Source of the DNA: an uncultured Aureispira sp.
Lineage (GTDB): Bacteria; Bacteroidota; Bacteroidia; Chitinophagales; Saprospiraceae
NCBI GenBank assembly: GCA_937942475.1
Contig: CALDEP010000105.1
Coordinates: 1 to 40,201 of the forward strand
Reading direction: 5' to 3'
DNA: 40,201 nt
A program made the translations under genes and the position numbers. This document shows, piece after piece, positions 17,985 to 26,279 of the stretch. Within the stretch, counting starts at the first letter, position 1. The number at the start of each line of letters is the position of its first letter. The notes beneath the pieces are model-generated. The model did no database searches, was not told where the DNA came from, and saw nothing but the letters and a program-made list of their open reading frames with translations.

Positions 17985-18257
17985 CTGATGTTACGCATAA
18001 CTTAAAGCGCAGCGCTCATGAGCAAAGCGACCACGAAGTAGCAGCGGAGCTAACTAAAGTTAATTAGGCTGCTCAAAACTAGTAAACGGTTCAATAAATA
18101 TAGTTTAATTTTGAATTTTGAATGCTTAATTTTGAATGTCCTATTTTTAACCAAAAGACATTAAACATTCAAAATTAAGCATTCAGCATCAAAACAATAT
18201 TTTTTAAGTAAAAACAAGTTCAATACTATCTAAAATGTTCTTGCGTAAATGAGTTAA
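17982..18257. mobile_element. MITE-like element, copy 2 (supplies the CotH stop codon)
   Basis: Left end TAACTGATGTTACGCA at 17982, right end TGCGTAAATGAGTTA near 18256. The core has GAATGCTTAATTTTGAATGT mirrored by ACATTCAAAATTAAGCATTC. Next to the left end it carries an A-type module (18005-18052) with GCTCATGAGC and GACCACGAAGTAGCAGCGGA. No transposase. Confidence 0.72.
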
Positions 18258-18267
18258 TAAATAGATT

Positions 18268-18330
18268 TGAAAAGTGAATTTGAAATTTTTTAGAAAATCG
18301 TACTATTCAAAATTTCAAATTCACTTTTCA
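18268..18330. terminator. Bidirectional terminator hairpin between convergent genes
   Basis: A perfect 22-bp inverted repeat: arms 18268-18289 and 18309-18330 (TGAAAAGTGAATTTG... and its reverse complement) with a 19-nt loop. It lies between the CotH operon and the convergent propeller gene. The AT-rich stem and lack of a clean T-run make the strand of action uncertain. Confidence 0.55.
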
Positions 18331-18344
18331 CATTTTCAAATCTC

Positions 18345-19919
18345 CTACCCTTCTATAGCCTTTCTAAACGCTTGCTTGAGTCGATCATTTGTAAACAAAG
18401 TATCTAACAGATAAAAGTTCTCTATATCTGAGGTATAATAATAGGCAAACTTAACCAATTCTAAGCGCATATACTCTACCTCAAACAAACGAGCCAAGCG
18501 CAAGACCTGCATCGTCTCTAAACATCTATTTTGTAGTGCTTTTAAGGCATAATCATAACGAGCTTGTTCTGTTTCCAAGTCCTTTAATCGTGCTTCTATT
18601 CTAGCTATTTCTGTTTTAGTAATTGGTGTATACTGGCAATCGCTTTGTGGTGTATTCGAATTATTATTTGAGTTGTTATTCGTGTTATTAGAATTATTGT
18701 TGTTAACGTTATTATGCACAACTGGCTTCGGTTGATTATAATTGTTATTCGGCTTGCTCTTCTTAGGACTTGGTTTGCCATCTTTATTTTCTAAAGTGAC
18801 AATATTACCACCAAAAAAATTAGAAATATACACGTGCTGGTTATCTGGACTAAAACTAGCTCTGTAAGGCGTAACAATACGTGGCAGGTTGTTTTTCTTA
18901 TGAAAAGATTTCACAAAAGTCAAGGCTCCTGTATCTTCATTTCGCTTAAAAACATGTACCCCAGAAGCTTCACCTCCTGTCAATATGTACAAATAACCAC
19001 CACTCCCATCGAGGTAAATATTTTTCATAGTTTCTATCTGAAATGTTGGAGGCAGCTTATAATAAGCCTTTTGCAAGGTCAGCGTTCCATTAATCCAACG
19101 ATAATGCATAAAAGCGCTGCGACTTCCGTTAGGATACCATTCTGATCCTTCCATATAAACGTCTTTGCCATCGGGCGAAAAAGCCATGTATTCCAACTTT
19201 GGCGAAACGTCATATTGGCGTTTTTCTCCATCGATATAAAAAGTAGTTCCAGGAATTAGATAATCCTCGGATAATGATCCTTTTATCTGAAGCTTCCCTG
19301 TTGTTTCATCTAAAGTCAATATTGTATTATGAGAATTTCCATCAAAATGATAATTCCCAATAAAAACATGTTTATTATCTGGACTAAACGTAATCGTTCC
19401 ATGATAAGAGCGTTCCAAGACATGCTCCTCCACATAACTAATCGCTCCCTCCTCAAAGCGAAGGGTCATTAAAGTACGATCAGATTCTAAAAACAAATAA
19501 CGACCACTTGGCGAAATAGCAAAGTCTGACACTTTATTCATCAATTCTTTTCCATCTCTTGTTTCTGTATATTTTTTGTACAAAGACAATTTTCCATCCG
19601 AGGTATTTCGCTTATAAACGACCAGCATGGCTTCACTATAACCTGTTCTAATTACATATTGATTATCAGGTGTTAAAATCAAATTAGTTGCTCCTCTTTC
19701 AATTTTTATTTCTTGTATATTTTCTAATAATTTTGTCTGTGGATTGATTTTATAAACCCCTAGTCCCTTTCCATGTGATACATAATAATAATTCCCATCC
19801 TCACTAATAGCCGAATTGCTAGGACTACTAATATATTTGGTATAGCTCTTAATTTCAACTTGAGCCATTGCTGTACTAAGCATTCCTAATAATAGAAGTA
19901 TCAAATAAACTAATCTCAT
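18345..19919 (-). CDS. Secreted lactonase/YncE-like beta-propeller with Asn-rich linker and DUF4476-like C-terminal domain
   Basis: 524 residues. Signal peptide 1-19 (MRLVYLILLLLGMLSTAMA). Residues about 25-385 are seven propeller units with the lactonase/YncE signature FSPDNKHVFIGNY, FSPDGKDVYMEGS, FSPDNQHVYISNF, each followed by short strands. A linker of about 20 Asn/Ser/Thr residues (NNNNSNNTNNNSNN) leads to a helical C-terminus (about 425-524) containing CLETMQVLRLARLFEVEYMR and KFAYYYTSDIENFYLLDT, which resembles the DUF4476 domain common in Bacteroidota. Probably periplasmic or surface-exposed; propellers of this type can bind ligands, and the catalytic residues of true 6-phosphogluconolactonase are not obvious. 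It forms a single-gene unit. Gene upstream leader contains a hairpin (19945-19963). Confidence 0.8.
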   Translation of the reverse strand: MRLVYLILLLLGMLSTAMAQVEIKSYTKYISSPSNSAISEDGNYYYVSHGKGLGVYKINPQTKLLENIQEIKIERGATNLILTPDNQYVIRTGYSEAMLVVYKRNTSDGKLSLYKKYTETRDGKELMNKVSDFAISPSGRYLFLESDRTLMTLRFEEGAISYVEEHVLERSYHGTITFSPDNKHVFIGNYHFDGNSHNTILTLDETTGKLQIKGSLSEDYLIPGTTFYIDGEKRQYDVSPKLEYMAFSPDGKDVYMEGSEWYPNGSRSAFMHYRWINGTLTLQKAYYKLPPTFQIETMKNIYLDGSGGYLYILTGGEASGVHVFKRNEDTGALTFVKSFHKKNNLPRIVTPYRASFSPDNQHVYISNFFGGNIVTLENKDGKPSPKKSKPNNNYNQPKPVVHNNVNNNNSNNTNNNSNNNSNTPQSDCQYTPITKTEIARIEARLKDLETEQARYDYALKALQNRCLETMQVLRLARLFEVEYMRLELVKFAYYYTSDIENFYLLDTLFTNDRLKQAFRKAIEG

Positions 19920-19944
19920 AATTTGTGATTTTTAAAAAGAAATC

Positions 19945-19963
19945 AACCAAAATCATTTTGGTT
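19945..19963. repeat. Palindrome upstream of the propeller gene
   Basis: AACCAAAAT-C-ATTTTGGTT is a perfect 9-bp inverted repeat with one central base, extended by GAAAT/ATTTC with a bulge. It is 26 bp upstream of the start codon at 19919 and may be an operator or a leader hairpin. Confidence 0.4.
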
Positions 19964-20240
19964 ATTTCAATAAATTAAAGGTGTGTTTCTTGCTACCTTT
20001 CCTCTTTTTATACTCCCTACTTTGGTATAATAATAAAGCAGCTTAGAACAAGAAATACAAAAAGCAATCCGAGATAATTAAATTAACCCCTATTGCACCT
20101 TTACATTGAACACCTGCAGGCGTTTTATGCTTAATAATTCAGTTACAAAAATCAATAAAGCATTAAAAATCAAAAGATTAAACAAAGTAAAAACACAACT
20201 CATAAAAATCAATGATAAGTCTTATTCTTTCTATCATTTA
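19964..20240. other. Gene-free AT-rich spacer
   Basis: Part of a 498-bp gap between the propeller gene start and the PspA gene stop. No reading frame, RNA gene or clear promoter could be supported here; the remainder of the gap holds repeat A2 and the PspA terminator. Confidence 0.5.
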
Positions 20241-20338
20241 TACAAGTAATACTTAGCTGCGCTGCTACTTCGTGGTCGTGGATTTTTTGTTTTTAGCTGC
20301 GCTGTTACTGCGTGATCTACACGAAGTATTGTACAAGC
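20241..20338. repeat. Short modular intergenic repeat, copy A2
   Basis: Begins TACAAGTAATACTTAGCTG, contains GCGCTGCTACTTCGTGGTCG, then TTTTTAGCTGCGCTGTTACTG, and ends CTACACGAAGTATTGTACAAG. The two ends are imperfect inverted repeats (ACAAGTAATACTT / AAGTATTGTAC). Same modules and order as copy A1 at 9163-9274 but without the GCTCATGAGC block. Both copies sit beside a terminator. Confidence 0.62.
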
Positions 20339-20350
20339 CTACAAACAGAA

Positions 20351-20382
20351 AAAGGGTTCTTAGCAATTGCTAAGAACCCTTT
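20351..20382 (-). terminator. Perfect 32-bp palindromic terminator after the PspA gene
   Basis: AAAGGGTTCTTAGCAA followed directly by its exact reverse complement. On the minus strand the stem ends in a T-rich run, suited to ending the YbjN-PspA transcript. A second small hairpin (TAGCGTA / TACGCTA, 20384-20402) lies between stop codon and stem. Confidence 0.8.
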
Positions 20383-20417
20383 GTAGCGTAAAAAATACGC
20401 TATATTTTAATCGACAA

Positions 20418-21218
20418 TTAAGCTGGACTATCCGTATCTGTTGTATTCGGTTTGTCTACTTCAATTTTGATTGTTTCTTCTATTTTTTCTTTAATTTCGA
20501 TCTTCTCTTCTGCTGGTAATAACCCCATTTCACGTTTTAGATCATCCAAAGCAGCACTAGAAGTCAAAGTAGTATCTGCCAAAGCCGCATTGATTTCTTC
20601 ATCAATCGTTTTGGTTTCGTCAGCCATGTCACCATAAGCATCTGATAACGCTTCTTGCTCTTCTACTTTTTCTTTCATTTTTTCTAGCATAGATAAGGTT
20701 CCGCTAGAATCAATGTTTGCCAATTGTTTGTTCAATTTACCAGTAGCTTTACTCACTTTATCACGAGCAATCAATGTTTTCAATTCATTTTCCCACTTGG
20801 CAACTTGACTTTTCAGGCTACGAATTTTAGTCTCCATTTTAGACACCAACTCTTCGAATTTATCTTGATTCGTTTTAGCTACTTGGTACAACTTTAGAGA
20901 TTCCTCTCTACGAGCCATAGCTTCTGCTGCCAAACGGTTTGCTTCTGCTTCGTCTTTTCTACCATCCAAAGCCATTTGAAGCAATGCTTTTGCTTTCTTT
21001 TTGTAATCTTCAGCAGCTTCCATGTGGTTGTTCGCTTCTCTTTTCGAGCGAATAGCCGTTGCTTTTACTTCTGCCAAACTTTTTAGACTTTCGTCCAAAT
21101 CTTTTTTCAAATCACGAATACCTTGTTTGGTAAGAGTGATTGGACGTTCTAACTTATCTACTGCAGCGTTTGCTTCTGCTTTTCCTATTCTAAATAATCG
21201 TTTGATAAATTCCCACAT
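20418..21218 (-). CDS. PspA/IM30-family protein
   Basis: 266 residues, slightly longer than E. coli PspA (222). It starts MWEFIKRLFRIGKAEANAAV, an amphipathic helix typical of membrane binding, followed by an almost wholly helical coiled-coil hairpin (about 25-185; LDESLKSLAEVKATAIRSKR, MARREESLKLYQVAKTNQDK, SKMETKIRSLKSQVAKWENE) and ends with a short acidic helix and a Glu/Lys tail (EKIEIKEKIEETIKIEVDKP) not found in PspA. Members form ESCRT-III-like rings and rods that guard or remodel membranes (known for the family). The YbjN-like gene at 21281-21691 lies 62 bp upstream on the same strand, probably in one operon, so the pair may act together. No pspF/pspBC partners are nearby. Confidence 0.85.
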   Translation of the reverse strand: MWEFIKRLFRIGKAEANAAVDKLERPITLTKQGIRDLKKDLDESLKSLAEVKATAIRSKREANNHMEAAEDYKKKAKALLQMALDGRKDEAEANRLAAEAMARREESLKLYQVAKTNQDKFEELVSKMETKIRSLKSQVAKWENELKTLIARDKVSKATGKLNKQLANIDSSGTLSMLEKMKEKVEEQEALSDAYGDMADETKTIDEEINAALADTTLTSSAALDDLKREMGLLPAEEKIEIKEKIEETIKIEVDKPNTTDTDSPA

Positions 21219-21280
21219 AACTTATATTAAGAGTTTATTTGTTTACTAATGAATGATTGAGTTTTAAATGAAAGAAACTA

Positions 21281-21691
21281 TTAAGCAACAGGCTCCTGTA
21301 AAGCCCATCCCAATAGTTCATCTGTATTTTCGACCAAAGCGATTGCCAGGGCATTTAGAGATCCTTCCAACTCGTTCGAGTCTAAATTAGATAACTGTAA
21401 AGTATCTCTAAACAAAAGTTTTGTTGCATCTTCATTTAAGACAAATGCTCCATGAACAACTTCTCTATTAATTTGAAGTAAGCGTTTGTATGCTTCTGTT
21501 TGGTTGGCATCTAAGTTAATGATATGCTGCTCAATCACCAAGATTTCACCTTCACAATCTAACATCGTATTCATTAATCCTTTGCTCTCATCTGTTATAA
21601 GTAACATACCGTCTCCAGCATCTTCACTAACAATCTCGTGTCCCAAATCTAACAGATAGCCTTTTACTTTTTCAAAGTAGTTCAACATCAT
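21281..21691 (-). CDS. YbjN-like small protein (type III secretion chaperone-like fold)
   Basis: 136 residues; ATG codons at 21691 and 21688 are both possible. The order of elements, YFEKVKGYLLDLGHEIVSED, MLLITDESKGLMNTMLDCEG, EILVIEQHIINLD, YKRLLQINREVVHGAFVLNE, ATKLLFRDTLQL, SLNALAIALVENTDELLGWA, matches the alpha-beta(4-5)-alpha plan of YbjN/Tir-chaperone-like proteins, which often serve as partner-binding proteins. No signal or membrane segment. It is the first gene of a likely two-gene operon with PspA/IM30, suggesting a role in membrane stress. Family membership is judged from pattern only. Confidence 0.65.
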   Translation of the reverse strand: MMLNYFEKVKGYLLDLGHEIVSEDAGDGMLLITDESKGLMNTMLDCEGEILVIEQHIINLDANQTEAYKRLLQINREVVHGAFVLNEDATKLLFRDTLQLSNLDSNELEGSLNALAIALVENTDELLGWALQEPVA

Positions 21692-21776
21692 AATTTTAAT
21701 TGGATTTTTATTTATTTATAAAAAAAATCTATTGATCTATCTATCCTATCATGTATAGATATAACCGAATTTGTAT

Positions 21777-21789
21777 TGTACGGTGTACA
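21777..21789. promoter_or_regulatory. Possible operator palindrome upstream of the YbjN-PspA operon
   Basis: TGTAC-GGT-GTACA, a 5-bp inverted repeat with 3-nt centre, about 86 bp before the YbjN-like start. It is in an intergenic region of 300 bp (21692-21991) that otherwise holds the scpB promoter. Low certainty. Confidence 0.3.
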
Positions 21790-21877
21790 TACTCCCGAAA
21801 TTTACAATTTTTTTGTTATTATTAGATAGGATAAGGCCTCTTTTTTTGTCTCACTCTAAAAACTTATGCTTCTAGGC

Positions 21878-21908
21878 TTGCTAATAGGTAGGAAAACTGC
21901 TAATTTTG
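21878..21908 (+). promoter_or_regulatory. Bacteroidota-type promoter for scpB
   Basis: TTG (21878-21880), 20-bp spacer, TAATTTTG (21901-21908), a perfect TAnnTTTG -7 box, about 83 bp upstream of the scpB start. Same spacing as the promoter predicted at 32020-32050. Confidence 0.6.
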
Positions 21909-21991
21909 TCGTAATAGTACAACTCACTAACATCAATTTAGTTTGCTTTGTTCCCTGTTTTTAATAAAACAACAAAAAATTATACCTAATT

Positions 21992-22555
21992 TTGGATAAC
22001 ATCACCTTACATATAGAAGCTTTGATTTTTGCCAGCGACAGTCCAATGTCTCTAAAAGAAATTCAACAATGCTTAGAATCTGTTTTGGATCAAGAATTAG
22101 ATAAGACCGTTTTGCAAAATAAGATTACTGCTTTGCAACAAAAATATAATTCTAAGAACTCCTCTTTCAGCATCATGGAAATTGCAGATGGGTATCAGTT
22201 TTTGAGCAAGCCAGAATTTAATGAAACCCTCAGCGTTCTTATTCAACAGAGAAGCAACAAGAAATTGAGCAAATCCGCCTTAGAGACCCTTTCTGTTATT
22301 GCTTATCGCCAACCCATTACCAGAGGCGAAATGGAACGCATTAGAGGCGTAAATTGTGATTATGCCGTTCGAAAATTACTAGAAAAAGAACTCGTCACCA
22401 TCAAGGGACGCTCGCCCGATGTTGGTCGCCCTTTATTATATGCTACTAGTGAAAAATTCATGCAGCATTTTGGGTTAAAATCAATAAAAGAACTTCCTAA
22501 ACTCAAAGAGTTTAAGCACGAAGAAAATGAAATCGGAGATATTATTGACGAATAA
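21992..22555 (+). CDS. scpB: Segregation and condensation protein B (SMC-ScpAB complex)
   Basis: 187 residues, typical for ScpB. It has the two winged-helix domains: N-terminal HIEALIFASDSPMSLKEIQQ and C-terminal SALETLSVIAYRQPITRGEM followed by RGVNCDYAVRKLLEKELVTI and KGRSPDVGRPLLYATSEKF, the hallmark of the family. ScpB dimers with ScpA bridge the SMC heads and help chromosome segregation. The start codon is TTG at 21992 (TTG GAT AAC); no ATG is available upstream and the MDNITLHIEALIFAS beginning fits homologues. A promoter is predicted at 21878-21908. Neighbouring genes are unrelated. Confidence 0.93.
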   Translation: MDNITLHIEALIFASDSPMSLKEIQQCLESVLDQELDKTVLQNKITALQQKYNSKNSSFSIMEIADGYQFLSKPEFNETLSVLIQQRSNKKLSKSALETLSVIAYRQPITRGEMERIRGVNCDYAVRKLLEKELVTIKGRSPDVGRPLLYATSEKFMQHFGLKSIKELPKLKEFKHEENEIGDIIDE

Positions 22556-22618
22556 TCTTTGTTTCTACATTTAATTGTACTTTGTTTTAGTCATCCACTA
22601 AAAAATAAACTACTATAT

Positions 22619-23773
22619 ATGAAAGGCAAGTTACTTTACTTCCTAAGTATTTTACTGTTGGGGACTATCATTTTTCTTTATATTAGAAACCAACAAGAAC
22701 AACAGATAGATTTAGAAAGTAATACAAAAAATGCCTCAAGTCTAAATGTTGAGTCATCAGCACCTTCACCAGCCAATACAGAAAAAAGAGTTAGCCTAAA
22801 TAAATTCACTATAGAAGAGTTGGAGGGAGACTATTGGAATCATCCTTACATCAAGTTAAACAACGAAATGAGTGATGTAAGTTTAATCTTGGAGTATAAT
22901 GACCAAGACCAATTAGAGGTGCGGTTTCTGTACTATGAATCCGTACCTGTGGAAGAAGATGAAGAGGAATGGGGCGTACAGCGAGAGGGACCAACGACCA
23001 CCTTAACTCCATTATCAGATACGGTATTCATCATAGACCGCCCAAGTGACCTTTTTGATAGTGATTTTCTTTACATCATTAAAACAGCCAATCAAATTGG
23101 ACTTTCCCTTGATGGTAAAGAAATTGCTTATTATAAGCACCAATATATCATGCCTGAATTATCTGATGAAGCACTAATAAATCATTTTTATGGCAGTGCA
23201 AAAGAGGAAGGACTTCGTGTAAATGTGGGGCGCATTGAGCGGTTTACAGAGCTAGAGACAGATTATGCCTTAGTTTTTTTTGAAGAATCTTATAACGAAC
23301 TAGATGGTTTTAAAGTTGGTGGCAACAATAATTACCTAAGTGTTGCAAAATTCAAAATAGAACCCTCTGGTATGCATTTAATCACCTTCTTAAGAACCTG
23401 TCCCTGTGGGCACTATGAGGATGGTTATTCCTCTAATGACATTATGATTTACCCTACCTTTCAAAAAATAGGACATAAGCATTTTTTGCTTCGAAAAATA
23501 CCTAAAAGAGAAGGACGACTCAACAAGACCATCTTTCAGGTCTATGATGTTGATAAATTTGAAGAAGTTCTAAGCATAGATTTAGAAACGTATACCCCTA
23601 ATGCTCAAGGAGGAAAGAAATACATACAAAAAAAGAGTTTTTCTTTTACAGAGGACGACTGTGCGATTATTATTCAGCAAGACCCATTGGTAGAGGAACA
23701 AACTAATTTTAAGTTGAAACAGGATATTTATTTATTTGAAGATGAAAATAATGCTTTTCTTAAAGTAGATTAG
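22619..23773 (+). CDS. Membrane-anchored protein of unknown function
   Basis: 384 residues from the ATG at 22619; the open frame starts at 22559, but only the later ATG gives a sensible N-terminus: MKGKLLYFLSILLLGTIIFL, a signal anchor. The rest, about 360 residues, is soluble and beta-rich (DVSLILEYNDQDQLEVRFLY, DTVFIIDRPSDLFDSDFLYI), with a CPCGHYEDG motif near residue 260 and an acidic patch EEDEEEWG near residue 120. No family recognised. It could be a periplasmic protein tethered to the inner membrane. It follows scpB after 63 bp and might be co-transcribed, but a functional link is unlikely. Confidence 0.75.
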   Translation: MKGKLLYFLSILLLGTIIFLYIRNQQEQQIDLESNTKNASSLNVESSAPSPANTEKRVSLNKFTIEELEGDYWNHPYIKLNNEMSDVSLILEYNDQDQLEVRFLYYESVPVEEDEEEWGVQREGPTTTLTPLSDTVFIIDRPSDLFDSDFLYIIKTANQIGLSLDGKEIAYYKHQYIMPELSDEALINHFYGSAKEEGLRVNVGRIERFTELETDYALVFFEESYNELDGFKVGGNNNYLSVAKFKIEPSGMHLITFLRTCPCGHYEDGYSSNDIMIYPTFQKIGHKHFLLRKIPKREGRLNKTIFQVYDVDKFEEVLSIDLETYTPNAQGGKKYIQKKSFSFTEDDCAIIIQQDPLVEEQTNFKLKQDIYLFEDENNAFLKVD

Positions 23774-23856
23774 TACATTAATATTATCGTTCTTTGACAA
23801 CTCGTAGAACAAGCCAAATAAAACATAGATAAATCCTTAATAAAAACAACAAAATC

Positions 23857-24402
23857 ATGGCAAAAGAAACCACTCCCGCAAGATATTACAGCATTGTTAA
23901 TGCCTGCATCGTTGGTCTTGTCTGCGCTACAGTAGCCTTATTTATTGGCTTCTTAATCCATGAAGGAACGATAAAACATGAGTTTGACGTCCTTTTCCCT
24001 TATGCTGGCGTAGGGATTATGATTAGTTTGCTCAACTTTAAACCACTTTCTAAACTAGCCATCATCTTATTGCCGCCTGTTTATGCTTTAAGTGGTTTTG
24101 GAATCATGTTGGGTCCTATTTTGATGTATAAATTAAACTGGGAAAAAGAGCAGGTTAGCGACACGATGGCTTTGATTATTGAAAATGTGCCTTTCTTTAT
24201 TGTGGCTTCTATTTTGTACAATTGGTATAGCTCTTTGGCAGGCAAAAAGAAATTTCTAGTATATGCTGTTTTTGCCACCACAACAGTTGTGGTGAGTATG
24301 CTTATTTTTGGAGACAAATACCCTATGTGGATCGTTCAAGGCTGCTATTTAGGGTTTGGTGCTTTTTTGTTTAGTTTATTGCACCTAAAACAACCGATTT
24401 AA
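23857..24402 (+). CDS. Multi-pass membrane protein of unknown function
   Basis: 181 residues with five to six hydrophobic helices at about 12-32 (IVNACIVGLVCATVALFIGF), 44-60, 65-95 (LAIILLPPVYALSGFGIMLG), 105-122, 128-148 and 155-175. No conserved catalytic motif or named family is recognised. It ends 5 bp from the convergent hydrolase remnant at 24408. No terminator is evident between the two. Confidence 0.72.
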   Translation: MAKETTPARYYSIVNACIVGLVCATVALFIGFLIHEGTIKHEFDVLFPYAGVGIMISLLNFKPLSKLAIILLPPVYALSGFGIMLGPILMYKLNWEKEQVSDTMALIIENVPFFIVASILYNWYSSLAGKKKFLVYAVFATTTVVVSMLIFGDKYPMWIVQGCYLGFGAFLFSLLHLKQPI

Positions 24403-24407
24403 ATGAT

Positions 24408-24716
24408 CTAGAATTTAGGGGTACTATTTTCTAGGACAGCATGAATGATTTCATTGATAATGGACGCCTTTCTGTAGACCATAAAATGTGCGCCATCTTC
24501 TATTGTATAAGTAGGTTTATCCATCAATTTTATTGGAAAGGTTTTGTCCAAAGCACCACTAATTTGAATAATTTCAGTGCGATCAGTAAGTGCTGCACCT
24601 TGCCATGCTGACAAGGTTTTTAAAGCCCATTGTAAATAATGATTGGACTGCTTCAAGTCTAATTTAGAAAAAACCCGTTGATCAAAACCAAGTCCAGGTA
24701 TTAAGTATATGTTCAT
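24408..24716 (-). pseudogene. Alpha/beta hydrolase remnant with a large in-frame internal deletion
   Basis: 102 residues, against about 220-250 for intact relatives. The first 21 residues (MNIYLIPGLGFDQRVFSKLD) match the beginning of Bacteroidota alpha/beta hydrolases, and residues from about 27 onward (YLQWALKTLSAWQG, IIQISGALDKTFPI, YTIEDGAHFMVYRKAS) match their C-terminus, including the DKTFP acid region and the catalytic His of GAHFMV. Everything between, with the GxSxGG nucleophile elbow, is missing, without a frameshift. The product could not be a hydrolase. The gene probably arose by deletion; it is still an open frame and could be expressed. Converges with the membrane protein gene at 24402. 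Confidence 0.75.
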
Positions 24717-24737
24717 TTGTTAGTCTGTTAATCCTAC

Positions 24738-24770
24738 AAAAAAAGGTCAAACAACTTTCGTTATTTGACC
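24738..24770 (-). terminator. Terminator after clpX
   Basis: On the minus strand GGTCAAA ... TTTGACC (arms 24745-24751 and 24764-24770) is followed by seven T. It lies 31-63 bp after the clpX stop. Confidence 0.7.
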
Positions 24771-24800
24771 CCTTCTATATATTCTACCAAAAAAAATAGC

Positions 24801-26063
24801 TTATACAACTTGTTCCAAAATAGCCAATTTAGTTTTGTCTAATTTAGATTCCGCATATTCTTTTGTAATTTCAAATTTGTCTACTCCCTCTTGAGAAGGC
24901 ATTTCAAACATAGCATCTGTCATAATTGCCTCACAAATAGAACGTAAGCCCCTTGCTCCTAAACTGTATTCAACGGTCTTATCAACAATCAAATCCAAAG
25001 CTTCATCTGTGAAGATTAACTCAATATCTTCCATCTCAAACAGTCGCTTATATTGCTTCATCAAAGCATTTTTAGGCTCTATTAGAATACGACGCAAAGT
25101 TGCTTTGTCCAAAGGGTTTAAATGCGTTAAAACAGGCATACGTCCTAACAATTCAGGAATCAAACCAAAAGATTTTAAATCTTGGTGAGACACATATTGA
25201 AGTAAATTTTCTGTATCCACTTCTTCATCCGTATTTCCTTTAAAACCAATTACTTGCGTATTAATACGCTTCGCAATTTGTTTTTCAATTCCTGCAAAAG
25301 CACCACCACAAATAAACAATACATTTTTGGTGTTTACTTTTACTAATTTTTGTTCAGGATGCTTACGACCTCCTTGTGGCGGTACTAAGATATCTGTTCC
25401 TTCCAACATTTTAAGCAACGCTTGCTGTACTCCTTCCCCAGAAACATCTCTAGTAATTGAAGGATTATCATTTTTACGAGCCACTTTATCTATCTCATCA
25501 ATGTATACAATACCACGTTCTGCAGAAGGTACATCATAGTCACAAGCCTGCAAAAGGCGCGTCAACATACTCTCTACATCTTCCCCTACATAGCCTGCTT
25601 CTGTAAATACAGTCGCATCAACAATCGTAAAAGGAACGTTTAGCAAACGTGCAATGGTACGAGCCAACAAGGTTTTCCCTGTTCCTGTTCGTCCAAGCAT
25701 CACCACATTTGACTTTTCAATTTCTACATCATCTTCTTCACCCTGCGATTGTTGCATAATACGTTTATAGTGATTATAAACTGCAACCGCTAAGATCTTT
25801 TTGCTTGCGTCTTGACCAATAACATATTCATCCAAGCGTTCTTTAATTTGCATGGGTTTCAACATCTTAATGTCTTTACCGTCAATTGGATTTACTTGTG
25901 CCAATTCTCCATCTTTCTCAAATGGCATGATTTCATCTTCTATGATTGCTTGTGCCTGTTCTACACAAGATTCACAAATATAGGCATCTACCCCTGAAAT
26001 TAATATAAGTGCTTGATCTTTGGGCTTGTGACAAAAAGAACATTTTGCTCCTGGTTTCGTCAT
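24801..26063 (-). CDS. clpX: ATP-dependent Clp protease ATP-binding subunit ClpX
   Basis: 420 residues from the ATG at 26063; the frame reaches 26120, but [11 protein letters not shown] is the normal ClpX beginning. Zinc-binding domain with C8, C11, C30 and C33 (CSFC ... CESC), then AAA+ with Walker [13 protein letters not shown], Walker [14 protein letters not shown], pore loop region of the type [10 protein letters not shown], sensor region [12 protein letters not shown], and sensor 2 [13 protein letters not shown]. It unfolds tagged proteins and feeds them to ClpP, encoded just upstream at 26280-26987 on the same strand. A hairpin terminator (26173-26215) and a promoter (26155-26185) between them suggest separate control of clpX. 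Confidence 0.96.
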   Translation of the reverse strand: MTKPGAKCSFCHKPKDQALILISGVDAYICESCVEQAQAIIEDEIMPFEKDGELAQVNPIDGKDIKMLKPMQIKERLDEYVIGQDASKKILAVAVYNHYKRIMQQSQGEEDDVEIEKSNVVMLGRTGTGKTLLARTIARLLNVPFTIVDATVFTEAGYVGEDVESMLTRLLQACDYDVPSAERGIVYIDEIDKVARKNDNPSITRDVSGEGVQQALLKMLEGTDILVPPQGGRKHPEQKLVKVNTKNVLFICGGAFAGIEKQIAKRINTQVIGFKGNTDEEVDTENLLQYVSHQDLKSFGLIPELLGRMPVLTHLNPLDKATLRRILIEPKNALMKQYKRLFEMEDIELIFTDEALDLIVDKTVEYSLGARGLRSICEAIMTDAMFEMPSQEGVDKFEITKEYAESKLDKTKLAILEQVV

Positions 26064-26154
26064 TCTTAATTTGTTTTGTTCTGGTTTTAATGATGGACTT
26101 ACAATTGTATTTTCTAACAACCTTTCCTATCCACTTTAATTTACAATTGAGCTG

Positions 26155-26185
26155 TAAATATACGTTTATTCTAAAAAAGAACCAA
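26155..26185 (-). promoter_or_regulatory. Candidate clpX promoter overlapping the clpP terminator
   Basis: On the minus strand TTG (26185-26183), 20-bp spacer, TATATTTA (26162-26155), one base off TAnnTTTG. The -33 box lies in the stem of the clpP terminator. Predicted leader about 85 nt to the ATG at 26063. Confidence 0.5.
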
Positions 26186-26215
26186 GTTGAACAGGCAAAA
26201 CCCATCCAACTTGGT
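26173..26215 (-). terminator. Terminator after clpP
   Basis: On the minus strand ACCAAGTTG (26215-26207) and CAACTTGGT (26189-26181) form a 9-bp stem followed by TCTTTTTTAG. It lies 65 bp after the clpP stop. Confidence 0.72.
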
Positions 26216-26279
26216 CATATACTGATAAACTTAATTCCTTTTTTAACCTTTTGGTCAAAAAAACGAATGAAATTCAGTT

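Noticed and set aside
26064-26120. 19-residue N-terminal extension of ClpX
   Set aside because: The family starts just before the CSFC zinc motif; the extension is not typical and an ATG is present at 26063.
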